Assembly (NCBI GenBank): GCA_963580455.1
Contig: OY756957.1
Location: 6,205,001-6,269,000 of the forward strand
Reading direction: 5' to 3'
Length of the DNA: 64,000 nucleotides
DNA from: Euonymus europaeus
Taxonomy: Eukaryota; Streptophyta; Magnoliopsida; Celastrales; Celastraceae
The translations under genes were made by a program, and so were the position numbers. The notes beneath the pieces are model-generated. The model was given only the letters and a program-made list of their open reading frames with translations. It was not told the origin of the DNA and ran no database searches. Below, in pieces: positions 45,257 through 58,016 of the stretch; the first letter of the stretch is position 1, and each line of letters starts with the position of its first letter.

Positions 45257-48200
45257 ATGGGAGTGGCCAAGTCGTGGAGATTCAGCTTGATATCGGCGAA
45301 CCTGGCGCTGTTACAGCAGCAAAACGGATACAAGAACGGGGGCAACAACAAGCAAAATGTATATTGGAGGTGGAGGTGGCGATCTTCGTCGTCGCAGCTG
45401 CAGAGAAGAAAGATCTCATGGCCACTGGTCTGTGGGTTGATGTTGTTTGTTTTAGGCTTGATTTCGCTATTCACAGGCCACGTGGCCTCTGATCTCGAGT
45501 GGTACTCACAAGGAGTGGTCAAGCGTAGCATCTTCCCGAAATCGGTAAATCGGCTTGAAATTTATCATCTTTTCGTTGTAATGACCAGGTTTCTGAAGCA
45601 CTGAAATTCAACGCGTTACCATAATCTACATGTGTTGTTTTTGTGGCTGTTGCTAGAATGGACTTTTTTCTGTAGGCGTACTGCGTAACAGTATCTGTTT
45701 AACGAGAGAGTTACAGAAGATTCATAAGTAGTAGATATGGTTTCACGCATGCGAATCTTAGTCAATATCGCAAGACAACCTTGATATGGTGCTAAGAAGC
45801 ACCTATCTATCTCAATCTAATGCTGACTAGGGCTTTAGTTTATCTTGTGAGTTGTAAACTTGTAATGCTTTGCTTACCATACGGAAATTGTTATACAAAA
45901 AAAAAAAAAAAAACCCATTCCTGTAAGTATGGTAAATTTGCAGTGTGGGCGCTAAATTTGCATTCCTCTTTTCACATTTTTGTATGCCCAGTCCTGTATT
46001 GCCAGTATGTCCCATCTTCAATAATCATTGTCATCAGTAACATCATGTTACTTGTCTTACTCCAACTGTCATGTTTTTAATGGATTCTTGATCCGAACAT
46101 TGTAGGATGGAGCTAGTCGTGAGCCAATTGATATTTGGAAATCAAAGTTTTCAAAAAACTTTTATGCTTGCAGTGAAAGAGGCCCTCGTTTTGCACGTAA
46201 GTCAAATTTATTACTTTTTTTGTTTTGGTTTCTTGGGGGAATATGTGTTCTACTGTTCTAGCCAGATCTTCAAGTAATATGATAATATCTATCATGTTGG
46301 CTTAAGAATTATGCAACGGATGCAACATACTATGTGGTATCTCCATTTTTTCCAATGAAATATTTAAAATCAGGGCAACATCGAATTATCCTTTTAAAGC
46401 ACTGATGATTTTACTGCATGATGTTGCCAATTTGCTGCAATGTATCTCATTGTCAGTGTAAAGTTTATCTGTTGGCCTTCCAATGACTGTTCTTACATCA
46501 GTCTACATTATTGTCTCTTTATCAGTTTGAAACCTTCTCATTGTTGCTTTGCCATCAAAAAATCATAAGAACTTGAAGCACAAACTCTTACTACCTAGAC
46601 CTGGATAACAGGTTTCTTCTTGCCCATTCCCTATTTAGAAACGAATAAAGAAAAGAAAAATGAGGAAGTTTTTCCTTGGTGTTTGTTATTCTCTACATTT
46701 CTCTACGCGCGCAATGTACATTTTCAAACAGAACTGGGTTTAGAGTCTTTTAATTGGAAAAGTCAATTTAGCATTCTGTTAAGACATATGCTCGTTTCTT
46801 TTATTCCAGTCAATATTTTTGGGATTGTACCATATCTTGGCTTAAGAATTATGCAATGGATGCAACATACTATGTGGTAGCTCCATTTTTTCCAATGAAA
46901 TATTTAAAATCAGGGCAACATCGATATATCCTTTTAAAGCACTGATGATTTTATTGCATGATGTTGCCAATTTGCTGCAATGTATCTTATTGTCGGTGTA
47001 AAGTTTATCTGTTTGCCTTCCAATGACTGTTCTTACATCAGTCTACATTATTGTCTCTTTATCAGAAACCTTGTCATGGTTGCTTTGCTATCAAGTGCTG
47101 AATGCCTGAATCAAGCATTCTGGTTAATTATTGTGCCATCCTTAGGGTCACATCATCTTAGCAATAAAATTATTTATTTTCAATGGGTAATGTACTAATG
47201 TTGGTCATTGCTGGATCTCTGTTGCTTTTAGGTCTATTGTATTGCATATTATAGCGTGACAAGGAGCTCACTTTCTTTCTTTTTTTGGGTCAATGCAGAA
47301 AAAGGATTTATGGAACTCTGGTTCACTAAATTATGTTTAGGTTTTGATATTATTTGGAACAATTTAATATGTATTTTTTTTGTTTAAAATTTACTTCAGC
47401 TAACACTACTGCTGCTGTTATGCTTACTACTGCTCTAATTTTACTATTGAAAAAATGTTATATTTGTGTTAAATTACTGCCTTCTATTGATTGATTTTCT
47501 TGTTATTGTTAAATTATGCATAATATTTGGCTTGAAATTCTTTAAAAAAAAACACCATGTATTTATACCTCTTTTTTGAGCTGATGTCTTTGTAATTAAT
47601 TCAATTTCTTTACATTTTACAGTGAGCCAAGTGCTGGCATGGTTTCTTATATTTCACTTTCTAAGAATTCTTGTTCTATTGTCTAGCTGCTGTGCTTGGA
47701 CGGTCATCAAATGGCTATTTGCTGATAGGAACGAGTGGAGGGCTGAACCAACAAAGAACTGGAGTAAGTGGATGGTCTTTTCTGTCAAGTAAATTTCAGA
47801 GAAAGGGAAACACAAAGAAGAATTCAGAATAAAATACGAAAAACTGGGAGAACTTCTGGTGATTGCGTCAGTTTTGCTAAAGCTGAACATAATATGTCTT
47901 TGATTCATGCTTATTATATTTCCTTGTACCAATCAGCTTGGCTGTGCTTGATTGGGGGGGACCAACTATGCTTATCATATATGCATAGTGTGGTGGGACA
48001 ATGATATCTAGAATCATCAATGAAATCCGTACTGTTATTGTGAAGTGTCAAGTGAGTTCGTTAGTATATTTGGAGTTGACACTTACTTCATATGCACAGA
48101 TAACAGATGCAGTAGTTGTGGCGCGGATACTTAATGCTACATTAGTTGTACCAGAGTTGGATCATCATTCCTATTGGAAGGATGACAGGTAAGTCGAGAT

Positions 48201-51200
48201 TCTATCGGCCTATTGGCAGTGACATAGATGGATTGGCAAAGAAATTTATATATTTATTTGTTATGTTGAATTGTTGATTATTGATAATTTTATAAGTCCG
48301 TATCTAATCTGTTACACATGCTTGACATGCAGCGATTTTGTCAACATTTTTGATGTTGATTGGTTTATTGCATCCCTTGCAAAAGATGTTACTATAGTCA
48401 AAAGAGTTCCTGATAAAGTCATGCGATCAATGGATAAACCTCCATACACCATGCGTGTCCCAAGAAAATCGCCCCCTGAATATTACACTGACCAAGTTCT
48501 TCCAGTACTATTGAGAAGACAAGTAAGATTTTGCTGGATTTGTACGTTTTGTTGAAAAATTGATATTTGTTGTTATGAAAATTTGATAATAAGAGTGATT
48601 ATCATGATGAGAAGTAATGAGAAACTAAAAATTGTCTTTGAAATATCTCAGGTTGTGCAGTTGACTAAGTTTGATTTCAGACTTGCAATTGATCTTGATG
48701 AAGACTTGCAGAAGCTGCGTTGCCGGGTTAACTACCATGATTTAAGATTTACAAGGCCCATAAGAGAACTTGGTCAGAGACTAGTCATGAGAATGCGACA
48801 AATGGCCAAACGTTACATTGCAGTTCACTTGAGGTATGTCCCTATAAGTCGAAAGTGTAGAAATATAGTAGTAAAATTCATTTTGCACGTGAAGCAATTT
48901 CTTTGAGTAAGTAGAATGCAATCCTTCCTTTTGAAGATGGTCCAAATTTAGTGATTGACAGTGCCATGGACATTGTTACGTGAACTTTGGAAGTAAGCTT
49001 CTGTAATCCTTATAACAGGTATTTCACATCAGCTTTTGCGGCAACATAATATCTTTCTTAAAAGGGGTGTTAAATAAGAAATACTCATATGACATAGAAG
49101 TAGAAGCCTCCTTTTCAAGTTTTCTTCACGAGGATTTGTGTTTCTCTTTGTTAGATCCTTTAAGTTCTCCTCTGTTTTCTGTTAGTTATTAACATGAAAA
49201 ATGAATGCTGTGCATGTCCAAAGTGCTTATAAGTTATAAATCATAACTATTCTGCATGAACATTGTAAAAAAAGCAAAGGCCATTTCTGATATAACCTTT
49301 GATGCTGTCATTGGCGTATTGGAGGTTCTGTTACCTGATAGTTAAAAGAAAGAGGAAAGGGATTGGCGGGGCCAGTTCTTTTGTTCCATAGCTGTTGGCT
49401 TGAAGTTAAGTAATACTAATTTGGATGTGCTGGTCATAAAAAATTTCATTATGGGACTTCATTTGGAGACTAGCATACTATTACACTCTAATTAATTTCT
49501 ATGTACGTCTTGACCCTGACTTCATAAAGTAGCAATAAACAAAGAACATGCTTATGAAGAAAAGAAATAAGAACAAAAACAGTGGTTGGGAGTTGGGACT
49601 TGGGAGGGAAGAGAAGCCAGTTTATATCTTCCTTATCTGCTAGCTTAAAATTAAGTGATACCAATTAGGACGTATATGATAAAACTTTTAGATTTTGAGA
49701 CTTCATGTGTGTATCTAGGATTACCATTACAGCCTGGTGTACATTACATCGTACCCATGATTCATCAAATAGAAGAATAAAAAAAGGGGGGAGGAGGGGG
49801 GCGGCAGCTGGGCAAAGGCACTTATTGTCTTCCCTTGGTAATAGCTAAGTAATACTGACACCAATTAGAGTCCATGGATTTTAAGAATTCATTTGTGGAT
49901 GCAGTTTAAATGTTACTGCATTACAGTCTACAGACGAAGACTAAACCCTTATCATTTTATGGGATTCAACGAAGTTTGTACTTTACTAGCTGCTGATATC
50001 CTTTGCAGATTATCAGATTTTGGTTTCAAGGGATGTAAATTTTTCTTGAATAGACTTGATCTTTTCTTAAGACATTTGAATCAATGAATCATATTTTTTT
50101 CATAGAATATAAGCGTTGAACTTGCTGAAAGAATATGAACCCTGTTTAGCCCTTGCTACAGGATTTCCCTTCTGCACATCAGCTTATACTCTGTTTGACA
50201 TATTCTCTACCAAACAAACGCTTAAAATAATTGGTTTCCAGCATTTTGTTTTAATGCAAAAAATAGAAAAAATAATCATTAGAATTGGGCTCCCCTTCGA
50301 GTACACCAAGAGGAGGTAAGATAATTTCCAGCATTTTTTTAAATGTGGAGCTTCTGGACAAGCCGGGAAAAAATATTGTCACTGATGAATATGCTGGACA
50401 CTAGTTCAACTTATTTGGAGACCGATGGATGGGCTGAATACTAGTTCAACTTATTTGGAGTTATCATTTTTCCTTGCATTGGGTACTCACCTGTGTGGCT
50501 TTGTATGTGTGTTTTCTTTGCAGGCCTATGCCTAAATATTTTTTAGTTTATATCAAACATTTCCATCAATTGTTTTCGTGCGTCCAATGTGCTACCATGC
50601 ATTTATCTACTCTGTAAATTAGTTGCATCTTGCATACACAGAATTAGTATGACCCATTGACCCTCATCCCTGCGTCTTCATGTTACCAAGAAATCCAACT
50701 GCAGTACTATGATTTTATTCATAAACTTGTTCTTTAGAACACACTAGATATAGTTATTTTTACTATAAACTAATAGATTTAAAGACACACCATTATGGAT
50801 AAACATATATGTACATGTTACTTGAATTTTTCCCTTGCTTGTCTGGATTTCTTTAGTCATGGCTAAAACTGTTACCATTGCAGGTTTGAGCCTGATATGC
50901 TAGCATTTTCTGGATGTTACTATGGTGGCGGTGATAAAGAGAGATACGAACTTGGAGAAATAAGAAAAAGATGGGCAACATTACCAGTGAGAATTGCTAT
51001 CCCTTACGACTCTGATCTTAATTTTTTTCCCCCAATTTGTTTCACTGTTCAATTTATATGTATAACATAAAAGGAACTAGTGGCCTAATGGTAGCCAACT
51101 CTTTACAACTTCACACGGTGCAAGGTTCGATTCCCCTCTCAAAAAATTAAGAATATAACTCTGCAACTTATAAAAAAAATCTTACTGTATAATCTTTCTA

Positions 51201-52139
51201 AAGCAATTTTACTTGCATTTATTCTGAAAACGAGTGATAAATGTTGTTTCCTCAATATTTATACTCGATTTTTATTTTTATTTTTTATGAATGAGCAATA
51301 TTTTTACAGGATTTAAGTGCTGACGGAGAGCGAAAGCGAGGGAAATGTCCACTTACTCCTGAAGAGGTGGGATTGATGTTGAGGGCACTCGGTTTCACCA
51401 ATGATACGTTCCTCTACGTTGCATCTGGTGAAATCTATGGAGGAGAAAGGACTCTACGACCCCTCAGAGAGCTCTTCCCCAACTTCTACACGAAGGAAAT
51501 GCTTGCTAATGAAGAACTGAAACCTTTTCTCTCTTACTCTTCACGCCTAGCCGCGATTGATTACATTGTCTGTGATGAGAGTGATGTTTTCGTCACTAAT
51601 AATAATGGAAATATGGCCAAGATTCTTGCGGGTCGAAGGTAAGGAATCTTTCGATTTTTTACTTTTAGCTTGTCCCTGCTTTAGTTGAAACTATTCTCAT
51701 TTCAGTGAGGAAGGGAAGGATCAGAATCATCAGATGGCATGTCTTAATGGGTTAATTATTCATATTCCTTTTTGATAATTTTTTCGTTTATATTGTCATT
51801 GACTGAAGGAGGTACATGGGCCATAAGAGGACAATCAGACCCAATGCAAAACGGCTCAGTGCATTGTTTACGTCAAGGGAGCAGATGGATTGGGATACAT
51901 TTGCAAAAAAGGTTAAATCGGGCCAGAGAGGATTCATGGGAGAGCCAGATGAAATTAGGCCAGGACGAGGTGAGTTTCATGAGTACCCATATCCATGTAT
52001 ATGTGAGAAACCATTCAGCAATGAAGGAGATCACTCAACCAAAGGCAAAAAGAGCACGCAAAGATTTAAGAAGGGAAGCAAGAGCAAGGCGCTGATATCT
52101 GAAGAATATAACGAACCCGATGAATTATTTACGGACTAA
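45257..52139 (+). CDS. O-fucosyltransferase family protein (GT106/DUF246 type)
   Basis: Nine exons: 45257-45544, 46106-46196, 47687-47763, 48100-48188, 48333-48522, 48652-48833, 50884-50986, 51310-51638 and 51809-52139. All have GT-AG borders and consistent phases; the total is 559 residues. The short N-terminal tail is followed by a membrane anchor near 54-73 (SWPLVCGLMLFVLGLISLF), giving a type II Golgi topology. The lumenal domain has GGLNQQRTGITDAVVVARIL, LVVPELDHHSYWKD, SDFVNIFDVDWFI, YIAVHLRFEPDMLAFSGC (HLR region), a RPLRELFPNFYTKE helix and SSRLAAIDYIVCDESDVFV, the plant protein O-fucosyltransferase-like motifs. Family members use nucleotide sugars to build wall polysaccharides or glycoproteins; acceptor unknown. 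The C-terminus is basic (KGKKSTQRFKKGSKSK). The start is the only ATG in frame before the anchor. The stop is at 52137-52139. Confidence 0.94.
46299..47083 (+). repeat. Direct duplication of about 240 bp inside an O-fucosyltransferase intron
   Basis: 'ggcttaagaattatgcaa' starts at 46299 and again at 46839, an offset of 540 bp. The copies run in parallel for about 240 bp with few changes ('tccattttttccaatgaaat', 'gcatgatgttgccaatttgc', 'catcagtctacattattgtc'). The 300 bp between the copies are unique. Coding is unaffected because the duplication lies within intron 2. Confidence 0.85.
49340..49935 (+). repeat. Degenerate tandem repeat of about 200 bp in a large intron
   Basis: Three rough copies (near 49370, 49600, 49800) share a G-rich start, a 'taagtaatact.a.accaatta' word, 'gatttt.agacttcat' and 'attacagtc/attacactc'. 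They lie in the intron between coding exons ending at 48833 and starting at 50884 (about 2 kb), which has no other recognised content. Confidence 0.5.
51067..51153 (+). mobile_element. Short tRNA-derived SINE in an O-fucosyltransferase intron
   Basis: A box TAGTGGCCTAATGGTAG (51079-51095) and B box GGTTCGATTCC (51124-51134), followed by an A-rich tail. A 6-bp TATAAC occurs on both sides (51061-51066 and 51154-51159) and may be the target duplication. The unit is very short, either truncated or only the tRNA-like head. Confidence 0.55.
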
Positions 52140-52186
52140 AGTTAATTAGGCGAAAAATTAAGACAGTGAAGGATGATGTGGAACAG

Positions 52187-52258
52187 GTAAGTTTTTCTTG
52201 TATTTAACTGAGATTGAGATGAGAATTAGTTCATCAGCTCGAATTTGCATTGTTGCAG
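52187..52258 (+). other. Probable 3'UTR intron of the O-fucosyltransferase gene
   Basis: Donor CAG|GTAAGT at 52187 and acceptor TTGTTGCAG at 52258, 72 bp, starting 47 nt after the stop codon. Both signals are strong and the interior is T/A-rich. The distance from the stop is just under the 50-55 nt usually needed to trigger nonsense-mediated decay. Confidence 0.6.
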
Positions 52259-52746
52259 CAGACATGTCCGAACAGCTTGGGTTTAAAGCTGAACCCTGCT
52301 GAAATATGGGATCTGCTCAGTACCTCTAGCTGGCAACGATTAACTAGAATATGTACAGGTGATAGGCCACAGATGTTTTTATGAATGTTCATAAATAGTT
52401 TTGGCAAGTGGCATTGTATGTAGGGTTTTTCATGAATAGTTTTGGGCTCAATCCAATGTTGCTTTTTTTTTTTTTTTTCCGTTCTCCCTCTTTACTATTT
52501 TGTTTGTTTGCAAAAGACTGGCGAGGTACGCAGCATGCCACAAACAAACAAAAAAAATCCTACTTGAATGTGTGAAGATGTCTTTTTCACATGTTCATTT
52601 TTTTTAATAAAGAATATATCATTGAATTTGAAAATTTGATAAAAACGAACTGAACTTGTAAATACGATCAAAATAAATTTATGGAGAGTAAATGCCATGA
52701 GGCAAGTAACGTTCCAAGACTCATTTTGAAGCCTGAAAGAGGACAT
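52259..52746. other. 3'UTR and intergenic DNA before the MITE pair
   Basis: 52259 to about 52450 is the likely distal 3'UTR. Then a T-run (52466-52479) and AT-rich DNA. A reverse open frame 52495-52746 has no domain. Confidence 0.45.
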
Positions 52747-52749
52747 TAA

Positions 52750-53064
52750 GGCTATGCTTGGAAGATGGGTTGAGAGGGGTTGAGAGGGGTTGAGTTGGGA
52801 GGTGTTGGGTTGGGAGGGGTTTATAAAAGTGAACCCTTGATTGGTATGAGAGGGGTTGAGAGGGGTTGGGAGCCTTTAATGTGAGTGAACACCTCTCAAC
52901 CCCTTATTTTGAGGGGTTAGGAAAAGGGGTGTTCGGAGATGTTGGGAGGGGTTCGTGAACCCCTCCGAACACCTTGAGGTGTTCGCGCCAAGCAAGGGTT
53001 CGGAGGGGTTCGCTTGTTCACGAACCCCTCCCAACCCCTCCGAACACCTCTCCCAAGCAAAGCC
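52750..53064. mobile_element. Tourist-like MITE (315 bp), hairpin-rich
   Basis: TAA flanks both sides (52747-52749 and 53065-53067). The left end GGCTATGCTTGGAAGA pairs with the reversed right end GGCTTTGCTTGGGAGA. The interior is built of 'gaggggttgggagg' words and their reverse complements ('cctcccaacccctc'), so most of the element can pair with itself. Confidence 0.8.
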
Positions 53065-53468
53065 TAAGGCATCTCCAATAGAGTATGCATATTAATAACC
53101 GTCGATGTATGCATATTAATAACTGTCGCTATGCATATCGATTTTGCCCTTTTCCTCAAGCCAATGGAGGCTGTAAATGGAGTCAAAAATTTGTGACCTC
53201 ATATTTGATTAGCATATTTACTAACTTAGAGAGCATATATAATGGATTCCTAAAATTAAGTGGGAGTTCATAACCGTAAGGATGTTGAGTGTTGCTAGCG
53301 TGTCAGAGAAAGATAGACAAGAAGAAAAAGGGTTTGGGTGTGTGAGAGAGACAAACAAATGAAAGAAGCGGATGTTTTAGGTGTCCGTGAGAGAGAGGCG
53401 GATGTTTTAGGTGTCCGTGAGAGAGAGACAGGCGAGAAGAGGGTTTTTTTGTTGTTGTTGTTGTATTT

Positions 53469-53671
53469 TGTTGAGATATCTTTGGTATCTTGATATAACT
53501 ACGGCATCCCTACATTGAAGGGCTCAATCATAGGATACAATTATAGGATAATTATAGACAGTCTGTATCACTATCAATCACTAGAAGTTAGGGATAATTA
53601 TGGAAAGTCTTGATGTATATATTCTCTTGTTTGTATCAATAAAATTACAATTCTTCCATTATTATTTTTCA
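53469..53671 (+). repeat. 5' LTR of the plus-strand Copia element
   Basis: 203 bp, TG...CA ends, no differences seen from 58017-58219. Contains 'gtatatattctc', a TATA-like stretch near 53615, and 'caataaaatt' near 53637, a possible polyadenylation signal. Confidence 0.96.
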
Positions 53672-53685
53672 TGGTATCGGAGGCG
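53672..53685 (+). other. Primer-binding site of the plus-strand Copia element
   Basis: TGGTATCGGAGGCG starts right after the LTR (53672) and matches the start of the initiator-Met tRNA complement TGGTATCAGAGC with small differences. Confidence 0.8.
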
Positions 53686-53732
53686 AAAGGTTCTTTCGTT
53701 TCTTCTATCTTTCTTTAATTGCTTCTTTTATC

Positions 53733-56700
53733 ATGAGCACCGGTAATACCACTGCCGATGGATCCTCAACCAAGGTTGCTGGAGGTGATGCCTCCGACCC
53801 TTTTTTTATTCACCACTCAGATCATCCAGGGACGGTTCTCGTTTCCAAGCGTTTGACTGGTGATAACTATGCCACTTGGTGCCGTTCTATGCAGATTTCT
53901 CTCAATGCCAAGAACAATTTTGGTTTCGTTAATGGATCCATTAAGGCTCCATCTGCTGTTCATGCTCCTGCTGAGCATGTTTTATGGACACGTTGCAATG
54001 ATATGATTATTTCTTGGATTCTTAATTCCCTTGAACCAGAGATCGCTGACAGTGTTCTTTATTCCACCACTGCTCATGAAGTATGGGATGATCTTCGTGA
54101 ACGTTTTTCTCAAAGCAACACACCCCGGATTTTCCAACTTCAGCGAGACATCTCTTCCCTTAACCAAGAAACTCTTTCTATAGCTGCTTATTATACAAAA
54201 CTGAAAGCTCTTTGGGATGAATTTGCTTCTTATAACGATTTGCCTCCTTGTAGTTGTGGTGCCATGAAGAAACATCAAGAACGGGAGGAACGCAATGCTC
54301 TCATGCAGTTTCTAATGGGTCTAAATGAATCATACAGTGCTATACGGGGACAGATACTCTTGATGCAGCCTTTACCTAGTCTTCGACAAGCTTATTCCCT
54401 TCTTTCTCAAGAAGAGAAACAACGTGCATTAGGTGCTGTCCGTGCACCTCTTCTTGAAGTCGCTGCCATGGCAGTCCAGCAGTCTCCGCGTACTTCCAAA
54501 CCCGGGCGGAAGCCTCTTCATTGCACCCATTGCAATCGTGATCATCATACCAAGGAGACCTGTTACAAGCTTCATGGTTTCCCTGAAGGCCATCGCCTCT
54601 ACAAGGCTCCTACTGGGGCTGGGAAGACCTGGAATTTTCCCTCGGCAAATCATTTTCGTACTGGTCCATCTTTGCAAGACTTGCAGACTCACATGCCCAA
54701 TTTATCTGACAATCAATATCAACAAATTCTTGCTGTCATAAAGGAGGATGCACCAACATCTGATCCTGGTACAGTTCAAGCAAATCATGTCAACATTGCG
54801 TCAGGTTTGCCTTCTTTATCTACTTCTCCTCGTGCATGGATTATTGATAGCGGCGCAACGGATCATATCACAGCCTCGCGATCTCCTTCATTTCTTGGAG
54901 GCCAAATGAATAATTTCCTATCTCAAGTTACATTGCCTAGTGGTGACAAGGCACCTATCACATCTGTTGGGGATCTTTCTTTAACTTCACATATTTTTTT
55001 AAAAAATGTTCTACATGTGCCCTCTTTCAAAGTTGATCTTCTCTCTGTCAGTAAGCTTACCCAACATTTAAATTGCTCCGTAACATTCTTCCCTTCTTTT
55101 TGTATCTTGCAGGATCTGGCTACGCGGACGACGATTGGTTTGGGTAAGGAGCAAGGTGGCCTTTATCATCTTCACATTCCCTCCTTCACACCTCTGCCAT
55201 CCACTGCCATAGTCACCTCCAATGTTGTTTCTGCTGATATTTGGCATCAACGCCTAGGCCATTTATCAACTTCTCGTTTACGTTTCTTATCTCGCAATCT
55301 TTCCCTTCCTGTTTGTCAGTCGAATAAAGTTTGTACTATTTGTCCATTGGCCAAGCAAACTCGGTTGCCTTTTGGCACTAGTTCTATTTCTAGTAATCAA
55401 CCTTTTGCTTTAATTCATCTTGATATTTGGGGGCCTTATCGAACACCTTCTCTTACGGGTGCTCGTTATTTTTTAACTGTGGTGGATGACTATACTCGTT
55501 TCACATGGGTTTTTCTTATGCATCATAAATCTGAAACACAATCTCATATTAAATCTTTTCTTCACTATGCTTCTACTCAATTTAATTATCAAGTCAAACA
55601 AGTTCGTACTGACAATGGGAGCGAATTTCTTTCCATGCACTCTTTCTTTGCCTCTCAAGGAATCTCTTTTCAACACTCTTGCGTCTACACACCACAACAA
55701 AATGGTGTTGTAGAACGCAAACATCGCCATATCCTTGACACCGCACGAGCTTTGCGTTTTCAAGCTCATCTTCCAATTCATTTTTGGGGGGAATGTGTCC
55801 TCACCGCTGTTCATCTCATTAATCGTTTTCCCACTCAAGTTCTTTCTCAGAAAACACCTTTTGAATGTCTCCATTCTCGTCCACCTTCATACTCCCATCT
55901 CCGAGTGTTTGGATGCCTTGCTTTTGCTACAAATGTTCACCCTACTACAAAATTCGATCCTCGTGCTCACAAGTGCATCTTCCTTGGCTATCCTTCTGGT
56001 CAAAAAGCATATACCCTTTATGACCTCACTTCTCATAAACTCTTTACTTCACGTGATGTTTTTTTTCATGAATCCGTGTTCCCTTTTTCTACTCTACCTC
56101 CAGTTGAATCTCATCAACCCGTCCTTCCCGTTCCTTTTGAGTCGCCTGAACTCCTTCCACCTCATTCTGAAACCACGCATCTTCCACCTACTGAGCCTAT
56201 CGCATCCTCTACCCCTGAGCCCCCCCCCCCCCATCTTCTCCACCTGGGCTTGCACCCGCTGCCCCTGTTACCCGTCATTCCCTTCGATCTAAAACACCAT
56301 CTGTTCTTCTTCGTGATTTTGTTTGTTCACAGGTTACCTTGCCTACTCCCAGACCACCAACGTCTTCGTCGCCTGATTCTCCACCAGGTTCTCGCTACCC
56401 CCTCAGTAATTTTATTGCTTATCACCGTTGTTCCTCACCCCATTTTTCTTTTTTATCTTCTCTTCATCATGATGCGGAGCCTCCTAATTTTGCTGCTACC
56501 GTTGATGATCCTAACTGGCAGCAGGCCATGACAGCCGAACTTGAGGCCCTAGCCATCAACAAGACCTGGAAAATTACTTCTTTACCTTCTGGACATCACC
56601 CCATTGGTTGCAAATGGGTGTACAAAATTAAACGCCGCTCTGACGGCACTATCGAACGCTACAAAGCTCGTCTTGTCGCCAAGGGGTACACTCAAACAGC

Positions 56701-58009
56701 TGGTATTGATTATCATGATACATTTTCACCTACTGCGAAGATTATTACTGTCTGCTGTCTCCTTGCTATTGCTTCTGCTCGCCAATGGCCTCTTCATCAA
56801 TTAGACGTGAACAACGCCTTTCTTCATGGTGACTTACATGAGGAGATTTATATGTCTCTTCCTCCTGGCCTTTCACGACCGGGGGAGAATATGGTATGTC
56901 GCCTACACAAGTCCCTATATGGTCTTAAGCAGGCGTCCCGCCAGTGGTTTGCCAAGTTCACACATGCTGTCCATGCCGCTGGTTTTGTTCAGTCCAAGGC
57001 TGATTATTCTTTGTTCACTCGTCGACATGGGAAGTCTTTCACAGCTCTATTAATTTATGTTGACGACATTGTTATCACAGGTAATGATGATCAAGCTATT
57101 CAAAAACTTAAAGTTTTTCTTCATACAAATTTTCGGATCAAAGACCTTGGACCATTGAAGTTTTTTTTGGGTATTGAAGTGTCTCGTTCCCAGAAAGGTA
57201 TTAGTATTTCACAACGAAAATACTGCCTTGATATAATTCAAGATAGCGGCATGTTGGGTGCCAAACCGGTGTCATTTCCCATGGAGCAGAACCTCAAGCT
57301 TTCTGATTCAGGTGATATTCTTGAGGATGCCTCTCAATATCGACGGTTGGTTGGACGATTAATTTATCTTACTATTACAAGACCCGAAATTGCATATGCT
57401 GTGCACATTTTAAGTCGTTTCATGCATGAGCCACGACGGCCACATTTGGATGCTGCATTTCGAGTTCTACGTTACTTAAAGCAAGCTCCAGGTCAAGGAT
57501 TATTATTTCCAGCTAATAATAATCTAACATTGCGTGCATATTGTGATTCTGATTGGGCGGGATGTCCTACTACAAGACGATCCACAACGGGTTACTGTGT
57601 TTTCTTGGGACACTCATTAATTTCTTGGCGCACAAAAAGGCAACACACAGTATCTTTATCTTCCGCTGAAGCTGAATATCGATCAATGACCGGTACTTGT
57701 TGTGAACTTACATGGTTAAAAAATCTTCTCCAAGACTTGAATGTTTTTTCTACTGCTGCTATACCACTTCACTGTGACAATCAAGCCGCATTACATATTG
57801 CGGCCAACCCGGTTTTCCATGAACGAACTCGACACATAGAAATGGATTGTCATTTTATTCGGGAGAAGATACAAGCCGGACTGGTTGCCCCTCAGTACAT
57901 TTCTACTTCCCAACAGCTAGCAGATATCTTCACCAAACCACTTGGAAAAGATGGATTTGCTGCCATTTTAGTCAAGTTGGGAGTCCTTGATATATACTCT
58001 CCAACTTGA
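53733..58009 (+). pseudogene. Copia gag-pol polyprotein with one frame change at a 13-C run
   Basis: Starts at ATG 53733 (MSTGNTTADGSS). Gag has the Copia N-terminal domain, then a CCHC knuckle at 54522-54563. Protease DSGAT lies near 54846. Integrase has WHQRLGHLS with C..C, DIWGPY, TDNGSEF (about 55605) and TPQQNGVVERKHRH. At 56220-56232 a run of 13 C shifts the frame; the RT and RNase H parts continue in another frame to the stop at 58007-58009. RT shows KARLVAKGYTQ, QLDVNNAFLHGDL, YGLKQASRQW and YVDDIVI (about 57055); RNase H shows YCDSDWAGCPTTRRSTTGY and SLSSAEAEYRSM. No other stop or break was seen. The stop lies 7 nt before the right LTR. The C run could be a true slippage mutation or a sequencing or assembly error. 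Confidence 0.93.
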
Positions 58010-58016
58010 GGGGGAG
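58009..58016 (+). other. Polypurine tract of the plus-strand Copia element
   Basis: AGGGGGAG directly before the right LTR; its first base is the last base of the pol stop codon. Confidence 0.85.

Noticed and set aside
45274..45492. Overlapping alternative frame in O-fucosyltransferase exon 1
   Set aside because: It is out of frame with the membrane anchor and the downstream exons.
56339..58009. A separate plus-strand gene encoding a reverse transcriptase
   Set aside because: It is the second half of the Copia polyprotein; the break is only the frame change at the 13-C run and the element borders enclose it.
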